A stretch of 64,000 bases of DNA. It comes from Rubrivivax sp. GTDB lineage: Bacteria; Pseudomonadota; Gammaproteobacteria; Burkholderiales; Burkholderiaceae_C. The position numbers and the translations under genes are program-made. This document shows positions 10,101 to 17,527 of this stretch, in pieces. The notes below the pieces were generated by a model, which saw nothing but the letters and a program-made list of their open reading frames with translations, did no database searches and was not told where the DNA came from. The DNA lies in NCBI GenBank assembly GCA_030653385.1, contig JAURZM010000040.1, positions 124,001-188,000 on the forward strand, written 5' to 3'. The stretch's first letter is position 1. Each line of letters begins with the position of its first letter.

Positions 10101-10483
10101 AGGCCCACGTCCTGCACCGTCAGCAGGTCGACACGCTTCGGCGGGGCGCCCGTGTTGTGCACGTCGAGGTGCCAGAACCAGGCGGCAGCCCCGGCTGCCA
10201 GGCGCAACTGCAACTGCAACGCCAGGCCCTGCCAAACACCCACGGCCGCCCACGCGACGGCGCCGCCGCTGTTGCGTGGCTGCAGCGGCGAGTTTGGCCC
10301 CAGCAGTGGCACGGCCTGCACGCTGGCATCGCCGTGCAACCGCAGCCACAGGTTGGCCGGGCCGCCTTCCATCAGGTTGCCAGGGAAGAGGTTGAGCATC
10401 ACGCCGTGCGCCTGCAGGCGCAGCAGCGCGCCGTGGGGCAGCAGTTCGGCCTGCAGCGCAGCGGTATCGGGGGTCGGGTTCAC
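7151..10483 (-). CDS. GH94 glycoside phosphorylase, probably 1,2-beta-oligoglucan phosphorylase type
   Basis: 1110 residues from a GTG start, with no signal peptide, so cytoplasmic. It has a long N-terminal beta-sandwich, a central SGGGWGTRDVCQGPLEML segment and the GH94 motif GDWNDS at residues 752-757. Asp756 corresponds to the family's catalytic acid (inference by motif). The length of about 1110 residues matches sophoro-oligosaccharide (1,2-beta-oligoglucan) phosphorylases. It is longer than cellobiose or chitobiose phosphorylases (about 800) and far shorter than cyclic glucan synthases. The expected reaction is phosphorolysis of beta-1,2-oligoglucans to alpha-glucose 1-phosphate. It is last in the operon, 15 bp after the esterase gene. 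The family call is firm; linkage specificity is inferred from length and the GH144 neighbour. Confidence 0.82.
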   Translation of the reverse strand: MNPTPDTAALQAELLPHGALLRLQAHGVMLNLFPGNLMEGGPANLWLRLHGDASVQAVPLLGPNSPLQPRNSGGAVAWAAVGVWQGLALQLQLRLAAGAAAWFWHLDVHNTGAPPKRVDLLTVQDVGLAPLGAIRLNEYYVSHYLDLSPLQHPRHGVLLAARQNQPVAGRSPWLLCGALQGAVSYATDALQLLGLAQRNGGVAPALQQGLAGARLQQEHALLALQHVARDLVPGESALFGSFGLALADHPAATSAADLAWADTAANLPEAQPLALGPAAAGCLRARSAASLFASTPMLAVQDLTAGQLKHLFPGPPRHVEHDDAGTLLSFFHDDSAHVVLRAKEAAVIRPHGHLLRSGHHAVPDETALTSTVWMAGVFHSLVTQGHVGINQCLSTVRGALGQFRAHGQRIFMDAGHGWQLLGVPSAFELRPEACRWLYRHADGLLEVRSGVLHAPHALTLDLRVLEGGPLKLRISHHVTLGGDDGVTPAAPLPLRADGRGVCVGVPAGSTLAKRFPQGGFVIAPDEHSAFTRWGGDEMLFADGRPQGQPWLVIDGHASPRFGLRLEGRLVERAAPPALPLSAPQWQAPAGSALAGASQRVQDIAPWYLHNALVHYLSPRGLEQFSGGGWGTRDVCQGPLEMLLALDQPAPVRDLLQRVFAAQDAGGDWPQWFMFFERERGIRASDAHGDIVFWPLVGLARYLHATGDVALLDKSLPYFNDEPAPLWQHVERALAVIHGRRIAGTALAAYGHGDWNDSLQPADPALREHLCSAWTVTLHHQMLHGLATALDSLGQPERAAPLHAEAAAVQADFQRLLMPDGVVAGYTLFEPGRPAQPLLHPRDERTGVHYSLLPMMHAVLENLLTPAQAQAQAALIEMHLTGPDGARLFDRPLAYRGGPMQFFQRAESSAFFGREIGVMYMHAHLRWAEMLAHLGQAERFFHAVQLAHPIALRTLVPQATRRQANCYYSSSDAAFPDRTSASRDYARVVRGEVALDGGWRVYSSGPGIALGLIVGRFLGLRRESSGVVFDPVLPPALAGLVARLPLLGCEIELELQPGPLGHGPMAVLLGGEPLPFTREANAYRMGGARVTHADLRRRLAAGARRLVVHTG

Positions 10484-10498
10484 GGGAGCGGGCTTTGT

Positions 10499-11260
10499 TC
10501 AGGCGCGGCGCTGGGCCATCAGCCAGGGCACCAGCGCGGGGTCGTCGTAGGCGGGTGTCCAGGCATCGTGGCCGACACCCGGGTAGATGATGAAAGACAC
10601 GGTGCCGCCGCAGTCGCGCAGCGCGTCGACGCAGGCCTGCTGTTCGGCCAGCGGCACCACGGTGTCGGCGTCGCCGTGGTAGGCGCGCACCGGCACGTGG
10701 CGGGCGCGGCAGACGGCTGACGGGTCGGCATAACCGCAGACCGGCGCGATGGCGGCCAGGTCGTTGGGGTAGGCCGCTGCCCAGCGCCAGACACCGTGAC
10801 CGCCGCGGCTCAGGCCCGTGGCGGTGATGCGCTGTGTGTCGACCCGCCAGCCAGCGCGTAGCGCGCCGAGCAGCGCATGCAGCGTGGGCAGGTGCCAGTC
10901 GGCATTGGCTTCGAGCAGCGGCGAGCAGAGGATGAAGGGATAGTCGCGCCCCGCGGCGGCGTGTTTCGGCGGGCCGTGCACCTTGACGCGGTCGAGATCG
11001 TCGCCACGTTCGCCCGAGCCATGCAGGAAGACCAGCAGCGGCCAGCCACGTGTCTCGTCACCGTAGCCGCGAGGCAGGTGCAGCCAGGCGCGCAGCGGCG
11101 TGGCGCGGCCGGGCAGTGCCAGTGCCAAGGCCTGCTCACGCGGCAGGGTGGGGGTGTGGGCACAGGCGGTCATGAGCAGGGGTGCGGTCAGGGCCGTGCG
11201 GCGGGTGATGAGGCCGGCGGTGTCGGGCCGGGTTGGGTCGGGGCAGTGCGCCGGCTTCAT
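10499..11260 (-). CDS. Exported alpha/beta-hydrolase (esterase-like), probable lipoprotein
   Basis: 253 residues. The N-terminus has a twin-Arg and a hydrophobic stretch ending L-M-T-A-C, a near-lipobox, so the protein may be a Tat/Sec lipoprotein. The serine-hydrolase triad is visible: GLSRGG (nucleophile Ser), YHGDADTVVP (Asp) and GVGHDAW (His). HGSGERGDD is the usual oxyanion-side loop of phospholipase/carboxylesterase and dienelactone-type hydrolases. Its ATG overlaps the stop of the upstream secreted enzyme (ATGA at 11257-11260), so it is translationally coupled within the glucan operon. I infer removal of ester substituents from the glucan; the substrate is unproven. Confidence 0.85.
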   Translation of the reverse strand: MKPAHCPDPTRPDTAGLITRRTALTAPLLMTACAHTPTLPREQALALALPGRATPLRAWLHLPRGYGDETRGWPLLVFLHGSGERGDDLDRVKVHGPPKHAAAGRDYPFILCSPLLEANADWHLPTLHALLGALRAGWRVDTQRITATGLSRGGHGVWRWAAAYPNDLAAIAPVCGYADPSAVCRARHVPVRAYHGDADTVVPLAEQQACVDALRDCGGTVSFIIYPGVGHDAWTPAYDDPALVPWLMAQRRA

Positions 11261-14200
11261 TCGCGCACGAGTTCGATCTGCACCGGCGCAGCCGGCAGAA
11301 CCAGGTCACGGCCCTGCCAGGCCAGCGCCTGGCCGCCGTGCAGCGCGCGGGGCAGCGCCAGGCCCTCGGGCCAGCGCAGGCGGGCGCCACCGTGCAAGCC
11401 ACTCATTTTCGAAGGCAGATCCAGTTGCCAGCCGCGGGCGCTGCGCCGCAGCGACCAGTCCAACCGGCCATAGGGCGTGGACAGCCCGCGCAGCACCACG
11501 TCGCCCTGCTGCAGCCAGGCCGCCTTCAGCCCGGCGCCGAGCACCAACGAATGCTCGCCTTCGTCGTCGTAGACAAGCAGGTCGAGCGCGCTGCGGATGT
11601 AGTCCGACGAGACCCAGGCGTGTGGCATGTCGCCCAGGAAGCGCGGCTCGCGGGCATCGGGCAGCACCACTTCGGCCCACTGGTTCCAGCCCGCGGGGCG
11701 CTGGTCCTTGAAGAAGAAATCGAGCATCGCGTGGGCGCGTGCCGGCTGGCCCAGGCGGGCGAGTGCGCCGACGGTGCGCAGCTCGTAGGGCGTGTAGTCC
11801 TTCCAGGCGCGCCTGCCTTCGGCGCGGGCATTCATCTCCTGCCAGTAGCGTTCGAAGGTGGCGTCCAGCCGGGCGCGCGACACGGCGGCCTGCGCGGGGT
11901 TCAGCGCCATCGTCGTCGAGGTGGCGTCGAAGTCGCCGCGGTCGGCGGCGCCGGCGATGAAGTCGATGTTCCAGTGCCGCGCCGTGGCTTCGATCGACGC
12001 AGCAAGTTCGCGCTCGAACTCGTCGCGCCAGCCTGCCCAGCGCGCGGCCTCTGCAGCGTGGCCGCCGCGCTGTGCAAGCTGCACCGCGTCCTTGTAGCCG
12101 CGCAGGGCCCAGAAGTCGTCCCAGTAGGAATACGCGGCCTTGTCGCTGTAGCCCTCGTGGCTGATGGACGGGGGCATCAGGCCGAAGAAGTGGGCACGCT
12201 CGGGGGTGCGGTTGGCGGTCGTGCGTTCGCTCTGGCGCAGCGCTTCCATCCAGGTCATCACACGCTGCACCGTGGGCCAGTGTCTTTCGGCCCAGGCCCC
12301 GCCGTCGATGTGGCCGGTGTGGCGCAGCACCTCGGCCACGGCGTAGAGGTACTGGCCGTGACTGTCGTTCTCGACCACCGGGTCGGCGCCGCGCTGGTCA
12401 ACGCAGCAGGGCACCTTGCCGCTGTTGAACACGAAGCCGGCGTACCAGTCGGTGAACTCGCGTGCGGCGTCCACCTCACCCAGGCGCAGCAGGCCGGCGA
12501 CCATCATCGCGCCGTCGCGTATCCAGGTGCGCGCGTAGCTGCGGGTGCCGGGGCGCAGTGCCGGGCCGTCACGCGACATCAGCATGTGCGCCAGCGAGGT
12601 GGCCAGCGTGTCGGCGATGCGCGTCCCGTCGCCTGGCAACTGCAGCGTGACGCGGGACAAGCGCTCGCGCCAGTGCGTGGCGGCGGCGTCGAAGCGGGCC
12701 TGCAACTGCCCGGGCGAGGCCGCGGTGGCAGGCTGGGTGCCGAGCGGCGCGACGAGACCCACCGTGTGCGAGGCGCCTGGGGCCAGCGTCACCGACCATT
12801 CCAGCAGCGCCGAGGCGTGGGCCTGCGGGTCACGCAGATCGAGCGTCGTGGTCGACGGCCGCTGCGCGGCCTGCAGGGCCGTGAGGCTCAAGCCGCTGTC
12901 GAAAGGCAAGGCGCCGACGGTCTGCGGCAGGGCCGTGAAACGCAGCGGTGGCCGGCCGTCGACGGCCAGACCCCGTCCGTTCCAGCGCAGCGCCTGCACC
13001 GGGCTCGCGCCGCCCGGTGTCGACAGGAATTGCTGCGGCGGGTTCACCTGCCAGGGCCGCAGCGCGACCTGCAGCGTGAAGCGTTGGGCTTGCGTGCTGC
13101 GGTTGCGCAGCGTGTAGCGCCCCAGCAGCTGCGGTGCCTCACGCGTGCCGTCGGCGGTGGCTTCGACATCGAGCGTGAAGCTCGGGTGCGCCCAGTGCAC
13201 GGCAGGCAGTGGCAGGTGGCCTTCACGCAGCGTGTGCGAGGCCTTCACGTCGGCCCAGGTGACACGCCTGCCATCTTCCAGTTGCACGGTCGGCTCCAGG
13301 CTGTAGCCGCCGCGCCCAATTTCCAGCGCGCCGTCTTCGCTGAGCAGCGCGCTGCGCTGGCCGCCGCCGTCCACGCCCACCAGCGTCCAGTAGTTCTGCT
13401 GGCCGAGGAAGGCGCGCGGAAGTTCGCCGCGCGGCGCGTCTGCGGCCAGCGTGGCCAGCACGCGATTGAAGTCGGGCCAGTCGGCGGCGCTCTTCAGCGT
13501 GAGTTGCGGCGACGCACTGCCGCGGCGCAACGCCACGCGCAAGTGGCGCGCTTCGCTTTCGGGCAGAAAGAGTGCATCCAGGCCGCCGTCGCTGCCGCGC
13601 ACGCGGCGCACGGTGCGCCAGATGCTGCCATCGTCGCTGGCCTGCAGGTCGTAGTCCAGCGCCTTCGCGCCTGCGGGCCATTGCAGCGCGACGCCGTTGA
13701 ACTCACGCACCCGGCCAAAGTCGAAGGCCGTTCGGCCGGCGGTCGACGTCGTGTGCACGGCGGGCCAGGGCTGCGGGTCGGGCGCACGTTCCTGCAGGTG
13801 CAGTGAGGCCACACAGAGTGCACCCTTGCCCCCATCGCGCCCAGCGGCGATGACGAATTCGACAAATTGCGTGCGGCGCAGCGACTTGTCAGCCGCCGGC
13901 CCCCACGCGAACTGGACGTGCCGGCTGCGGAACTTCGTCTCGGCAAGCCTGGCCGGCAGCGCCGTGTTCGGCCGGTTCACCCACCAGACGTTGTCGCCGC
14001 TGGCGTCGACCAGCTTGAACTGCAGGTCGTTGGTGGCACCCGAACCCTTGATCCGTGCGCCGAGGTCGAAGCGGTGCGGCCAGTCCATCGGCAGTGCACG
14101 GCGCATCACCGCGTAGCCTGAGACACCGGCGAAGTCGTAGTCCAGACACAGGCTGCCGTCGCGGTCGCGCCGCAGGCTGGCGCGAACCTGGTCGGAGGCG

Positions 14201-14310
14201 CTGGCCTGCCAGGCAGCGGTGTCGCGGAAGTCGTCGAGCATTTCGCTGCGCAGCGTTGCCGCGCCAACCGTGCCCGCAGCCAGAAGCAGGGCGATGGGCC
14301 AGCAGCGCAT
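11257..14310 (-). CDS. Large secreted alpha/alpha-barrel glycosidase-like protein with discoidin-like module
   Basis: About 1017 residues. It starts at ATG 14310, which shares one base with the upstream permease stop (TGATG); a GTG at 14313 is equally close. The signal peptide PIALLLAAGTVGA is followed by a beta-sandwich. Next is an F5/8C (discoidin)-like stretch around residues 190-280 (VALQWP...YDLQASDDGSIWRTV...). A second beta-rich linker precedes an (alpha/alpha)6-type domain from about residue 545, with W-I-R-D-G-A-M (Asp599) and Y-W-D-D-F-W-A-L (Asp731/Asp732). These segments resemble six-hairpin glycosidases (GH15/GH63/GH94-like), but I cannot place it in a named GH family. Its position between the permeases and the esterase of the glucan operon implies that it acts outside the inner membrane on the same polymer. 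Confidence 0.85.
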   Translation of the reverse strand: MRCWPIALLLAAGTVGAATLRSEMLDDFRDTAAWQASASDQVRASLRRDRDGSLCLDYDFAGVSGYAVMRRALPMDWPHRFDLGARIKGSGATNDLQFKLVDASGDNVWWVNRPNTALPARLAETKFRSRHVQFAWGPAADKSLRRTQFVEFVIAAGRDGGKGALCVASLHLQERAPDPQPWPAVHTTSTAGRTAFDFGRVREFNGVALQWPAGAKALDYDLQASDDGSIWRTVRRVRGSDGGLDALFLPESEARHLRVALRRGSASPQLTLKSAADWPDFNRVLATLAADAPRGELPRAFLGQQNYWTLVGVDGGGQRSALLSEDGALEIGRGGYSLEPTVQLEDGRRVTWADVKASHTLREGHLPLPAVHWAHPSFTLDVEATADGTREAPQLLGRYTLRNRSTQAQRFTLQVALRPWQVNPPQQFLSTPGGASPVQALRWNGRGLAVDGRPPLRFTALPQTVGALPFDSGLSLTALQAAQRPSTTTLDLRDPQAHASALLEWSVTLAPGASHTVGLVAPLGTQPATAASPGQLQARFDAAATHWRERLSRVTLQLPGDGTRIADTLATSLAHMLMSRDGPALRPGTRSYARTWIRDGAMMVAGLLRLGEVDAAREFTDWYAGFVFNSGKVPCCVDQRGADPVVENDSHGQYLYAVAEVLRHTGHIDGGAWAERHWPTVQRVMTWMEALRQSERTTANRTPERAHFFGLMPPSISHEGYSDKAAYSYWDDFWALRGYKDAVQLAQRGGHAAEAARWAGWRDEFERELAASIEATARHWNIDFIAGAADRGDFDATSTTMALNPAQAAVSRARLDATFERYWQEMNARAEGRRAWKDYTPYELRTVGALARLGQPARAHAMLDFFFKDQRPAGWNQWAEVVLPDAREPRFLGDMPHAWVSSDYIRSALDLLVYDDEGEHSLVLGAGLKAAWLQQGDVVLRGLSTPYGRLDWSLRRSARGWQLDLPSKMSGLHGGARLRWPEGLALPRALHGGQALAWQGRDLVLPAAPVQIELVRE

Positions 14311-15206
14311 CACTTCACCGAGCCCATCAACAGGCCTTTCATGTAGTGCTTCTGCAGCACCAGGAAGAGCAGCAGCACCGGCAGCACCGTCAACACCGAA
14401 CCGGCCATCATCAGTTCGGTGTCCTGCACGTGTTCACGCGACAGGCCCGCCAGCGCCACCGGCAGTGTCTGCAGCTCGCGGTCGGTCAGCACGATCAGCG
14501 GCCACATGAAGTCGTTCCAGCTGCCCAGGAAGACCAGCACCGCCAGCGTCACGACGATGGGCTTGAGCAACGGCAGCACGATGCGCAGGAAGATCTGGCC
14601 TTCGTTGGCGCCGTCCAGCCGCGCCGCTTCGAGCAGGTCGTCGGGGATGCTCTGCGCGTACTGGCGCACGAGGAAGATGCCGAACACACCGGCCAGCCAG
14701 GGCACCAGCGCGCCGGCGAAGGTGTTCACCAGGCCCATCTGCTTGAGCATCAGGAAGAGCGGCATCATCGCCACCTGCCCGGGGATGACGAGTGCGGCCA
14801 GCAGCGTGCGGAAGATCAACTCGCGGCCCTTGAACTTCAGCTTGGCAAACGCATAACCTGCACTCAGGTTGAAGGCCAGCGACAGCCCCGTGGCGGCCAC
14901 GCTGATGAGCAGGCTGTTCAGCGCCTGCCGCCCCAGGCCCTGGGTGCCGAAGAGCACACGGTAGTGTTCAAGCGTCGGTGCGGCCGGCAGCAGCGGCGGC
15001 GGGAAGGTGCTGGCCTCGCCCGGTGCCATCAGGCTGGCCGAGAGCATCCACACCAGCGGGAAGATCGTCAGCGCCGAAAGCAGCGCCAGCGAGCCGTTGA
15101 TGACATAGGCCCCGAGGTGTCGACTGCGTCGACCCCGCCCCCCGTGGGGGTCGGGCCGCCCGGCAGAGCCGGATCGGCCCGATCGCGCACCACTGTCGAG
15201 CTTCAT
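14310..15206 (-). CDS. Carbohydrate ABC transporter permease, MalG type (CUT1)
   Basis: 298 residues with six predicted membrane helices. The binding-protein-dependent permease EAA motif is present as EAARLDGANEGQIFLRIVLPLLKP-type sequence. It is the second permease; its ATG overlaps the first permease's stop (tcat at 15203-15206). The N-terminus is odd. Residues 3-30 are Arg/Gly/Ser/Pro-rich and are encoded by a GC-rich REP-like element that has another copy at 16111-16178. The first membrane helix begins only at about residue 32. The partners are the 15.2-16.1 kb permease and the 16.2-17.5 kb binding protein. No ATPase gene of this class is in the operon. Confidence 0.92.
   Translation of the reverse strand: MKLDSGARSGRSGSAGRPDPHGGRGRRSRHLGAYVINGSLALLSALTIFPLVWMLSASLMAPGEASTFPPPLLPAAPTLEHYRVLFGTQGLGRQALNSLLISVAATGLSLAFNLSAGYAFAKLKFKGRELIFRTLLAALVIPGQVAMMPLFLMLKQMGLVNTFAGALVPWLAGVFGIFLVRQYAQSIPDDLLEAARLDGANEGQIFLRIVLPLLKPIVVTLAVLVFLGSWNDFMWPLIVLTDRELQTLPVALAGLSREHVQDTELMMAGSVLTVLPVLLLFLVLQKHYMKGLLMGSVK
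15121..15180 (-). repeat. REP-like palindromic element forming the N-terminus of permease 2
   Basis: On the minus strand this region has the core GATCCGGCTCTGCCGGGC (15158-15175). It is followed by a C-run/G-run arm and an ACGCAGT end. The same 18-bp core and the same order of arms occur at 16111-16178 in opposite orientation. Here the element lies inside the coding sequence, just after the permease start codon. Confidence 0.75.
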
Positions 15207-16081
15207 GCGGCCGCTTTCTTCGACGCCCACAGCTGCAGCATCGTGATGCCGAACATGATCACGAAGAGCACGAAGGCCACCGCCGATGCGCTGCCCAGGC
15301 TCCACCACTTGAAGCCCTCTTCGTACATCAGGTAGAGCACCGTCACCGTGCGTTGCGCCGGGCCGCCTTGCGTCATCACGTAGGGCTCGGCGAAGAGCTG
15401 GAAGTGGCCGGCCATCGTGAGGATGCTCACCACCAGCAGCATCGGCGCCAAGCAGGGCAGCGTGATGTGGCGGAAGAGCGCCCAGCGCTTCGCGCCGTCC
15501 AGGCGCGCGGCTTCGTAGAGGTCTTCCGGGATGGCCTGCAGCCCGGCCAGCAGGATGACCATGTTGTAGCCAAAGTTCTTCCACACGCTCAGCAGCACGA
15601 TGGCCGGCATGGCCCATTGCGGGTCGCCCAGCCAGTCGATGGGTGTGATGCCGACCTGCGTCAGCGCGTGGTTGATGAGGCCGTAGCGTGTGTGGAAGAG
15701 GTAGCGCCAGACGACGGCCACGGCCACCAGCGTGGTGACCACCGGCGCAAAGAGTGCGGTGCGGAAGAAGCCCTGGAAGCGTGCCACCTTCGAGTGCAGC
15801 AGCAGCGCCGCGCCCAGCGACGCACCGATGGACAGTGGCACACCGATGACGACGAAGATCACCGTGTTCCACAGTGCCTGCCAGAACAGCGGCCGCTGCA
15901 GCAGCGCGGCGTAGTTGTCCAGGCCGACGAAGCGCAGGTTGGAAAGGTCGGCCAGCGCGTAGATGTCGAAGTCGGTCAGGCTCATCAGCAGCGCGGCGGC
16001 CACCGGCAGCGCGAAGAAGACGCCGATGGCGATGAGCGCGGGGGCGACGAAGATCCAGGCGGCGAGCTGGCGCGATTTCAT
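15203..16081 (-). CDS. Carbohydrate ABC transporter permease, MalF type (CUT1)
   Basis: About 292 residues from ATG 16081; the frame continues to a TTG at 16099 without better support. There are six membrane helices, starting with LAAWIFVAPALIAIGVFF. The cytoplasmic EAA loop (EAARLDGAKRWALFRHITLP) docks the ATPase. It is the first permease of the sugar importer and overlaps the second by four bases. With the binding protein upstream it should import the oligosaccharides released by the exported enzymes. The ATPase must come from elsewhere, as is common for CUT1 systems that share an MsmX/UgpC-type subunit. Confidence 0.92.
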   Translation of the reverse strand: MKSRQLAAWIFVAPALIAIGVFFALPVAAALLMSLTDFDIYALADLSNLRFVGLDNYAALLQRPLFWQALWNTVIFVVIGVPLSIGASLGAALLLHSKVARFQGFFRTALFAPVVTTLVAVAVVWRYLFHTRYGLINHALTQVGITPIDWLGDPQWAMPAIVLLSVWKNFGYNMVILLAGLQAIPEDLYEAARLDGAKRWALFRHITLPCLAPMLLVVSILTMAGHFQLFAEPYVMTQGGPAQRTVTVLYLMYEEGFKWWSLGSASAVAFVLFVIMFGITMLQLWASKKAAA

Positions 16082-16110
16082 CGCGTGCGCCTTGACCAAG
16101 GCCTTGCGCG

Positions 16111-16178
16111 GATCCGGCTCTGCCGGGCCGCAGCAAGAGCCCCCTCGGGGGGTAGCGAACGCAGTGAGCTTGGGGGCT
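16111..16178 (+). repeat. REP-like intergenic palindromic element
   Basis: This spacer between the binding-protein gene and permease 1 has the core GATCCGGCTCTGCCGGGC (16111-16128). After it come CCCCCTCGGGGGG (16140-16152) and AACGCAGTGAGCTTGGGGG (16158-16176). The layout matches the GC-rich, hairpin-forming spacers common in Burkholderiales genomes. It is homologous to the element at 15121-15180 in reverse orientation. Confidence 0.75.
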
Positions 16179-16183
16179 TCATT

Positions 16184-17482
16184 TCAGGCCGCCTGCCGCG
16201 CCAGCATCCAGCGGCGCTTGCCGAGCATTCTGTCGGCGCGGCGGTCCATCTCGGCCGGCATCGCCTCGGCCTTCAGGTCGCCGTGCACGACTTGTTCGAG
16301 CACGACACGCAGTTCGGTGGCGATGCGTTCCCACTCGGGCACCTGCGGCACCGGGCGCACCCGTTCCAGCTGCTCGCGGAAAGCCTGGCTCGGCACGTCG
16401 GCCATCAGCGCCGGTTCGGCCCAGGCGCTGCGCCGCGGCGGCAGGTTGCCAGTGAGCGCGCGGAAGCGCTGCTGCACCGCCGGGCGCGAGAGGTAGCTGA
16501 CCAGCGCCCAGGCTTCGGCTTGCCGTTGTGAACGCTGGAACACCGCCAGGCTGCTGCCGCCGGCCACGCTGGCGCCGGGGCCTGCAGGCCCAGGCAGCGG
16601 CGCCGTGGCCCAGGTGTCCTGCAGCGCAGCGGGCAGGCGGCGGCGGAATTCGCCGATGTTCCACGGCCCCGTGATGTAGAAGCTGAAATAGCCGCGCGCA
16701 AACTCGTTCCAGACGTTGGCGATTTCGTTGCTGCTGGCCGGCGGCGCGAGCTGGTCGCGGTACATCGAAAGGTAGAAGTCCAGCGTGCGCCGGAAGCCCT
16801 CGCCGCGGAAGTTGCCGAAGCGCCCGCCTTCGCGCAGCAGCGGTTCACCGCTCTGCAGTGCCAGCGCCACCAGCGGGTCGTATTCGTTCAGCGGCAGCAG
16901 CACGGCGTACCTGTCGGGGCCGACCACACGCTTGACGGCCAGCAGCTGTTCGCGCCACTGGCCCCAAGTCTGGGCCACGCGGTCGAAGCCGGCCTGCTGC
17001 AGCAGGTCGCGGCGGTAGAACAGCAGCCGCGTATCGACGTACCAGGGCAGGCCGTAGACACGGCCGGCGATGCGGTTGGTGGCCCAGATGCCCTCGAAGT
17101 AGTCGGCCACCTCGAACTCGGGTGTGGCGGCGATGCGTTCGTCCAGCGGCGCCAGCGCGCCCAGGGCCACGAACTCGGGCAGCCAGGTGTTGCCCAGCTG
17201 CGCGATGTCGGGCGTGGCGTCGCCGGCAAAGGCCGTCAGCAGCTTCTCGTGCGCAGCGCTCCAGGGCAGCTTCTCGACCGCAACACGGATGTCGGGGCGC
17301 TCGCGCCTGAAGTCGGCCAGCAGTTCGCTCACCACCTCGCCTTCGCGTCCCATGGCCCAGAAGCGCAGCGTGCCTTCGCGGTGTGGCGTGCAGGCCGGCA
17401 CACCCAGCGCCACGGCCGCGCCCGCGCCGGCCGCCTTCAGCCAGCGGCGGCGGGTGCAGGGGGTGCGGGCAACGTGTGTCAT
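16184..17482 (-). CDS. Extracellular sugar-binding lipoprotein of CUT1 ABC importer
   Basis: About 432 residues from ATG 17482, chosen because TGAGGG lies just upstream. The N-terminus has TRRRWLKAAGAGAAVALGVPAC, an Arg-rich n-region and a lipobox (V-P-A-C). The mature protein has the family 1 solute-binding fold: LRFWAMGREGE at the first strand, DIAQLGNTWLPEF, GLPWYVDTRLLFYRRDL and FYITGPWNIGEF. It should sit on the periplasmic side of the inner membrane and deliver oligosaccharide to the two permeases encoded immediately downstream. Confidence 0.92.
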   Translation of the reverse strand: MTHVARTPCTRRRWLKAAGAGAAVALGVPACTPHREGTLRFWAMGREGEVVSELLADFRRERPDIRVAVEKLPWSAAHEKLLTAFAGDATPDIAQLGNTWLPEFVALGALAPLDERIAATPEFEVADYFEGIWATNRIAGRVYGLPWYVDTRLLFYRRDLLQQAGFDRVAQTWGQWREQLLAVKRVVGPDRYAVLLPLNEYDPLVALALQSGEPLLREGGRFGNFRGEGFRRTLDFYLSMYRDQLAPPASSNEIANVWNEFARGYFSFYITGPWNIGEFRRRLPAALQDTWATAPLPGPAGPGASVAGGSSLAVFQRSQRQAEAWALVSYLSRPAVQQRFRALTGNLPPRRSAWAEPALMADVPSQAFREQLERVRPVPQVPEWERIATELRVVLEQVVHGDLKAEAMPAEMDRRADRMLGKRRWMLARQAA

Positions 17483-17527
17483 GGCCCTCAAGTGTCTACC
17501 GCGATCGCAGCAGGTTCATGCCGGCCT

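Noticed and set aside
15207..16136. In-frame upstream extension of permease 2 to a 608-codon protein
   Set aside because: The extension reads permease 1 in the wrong frame. The ATG at 15206 overlapping the permease 1 stop is the natural start.
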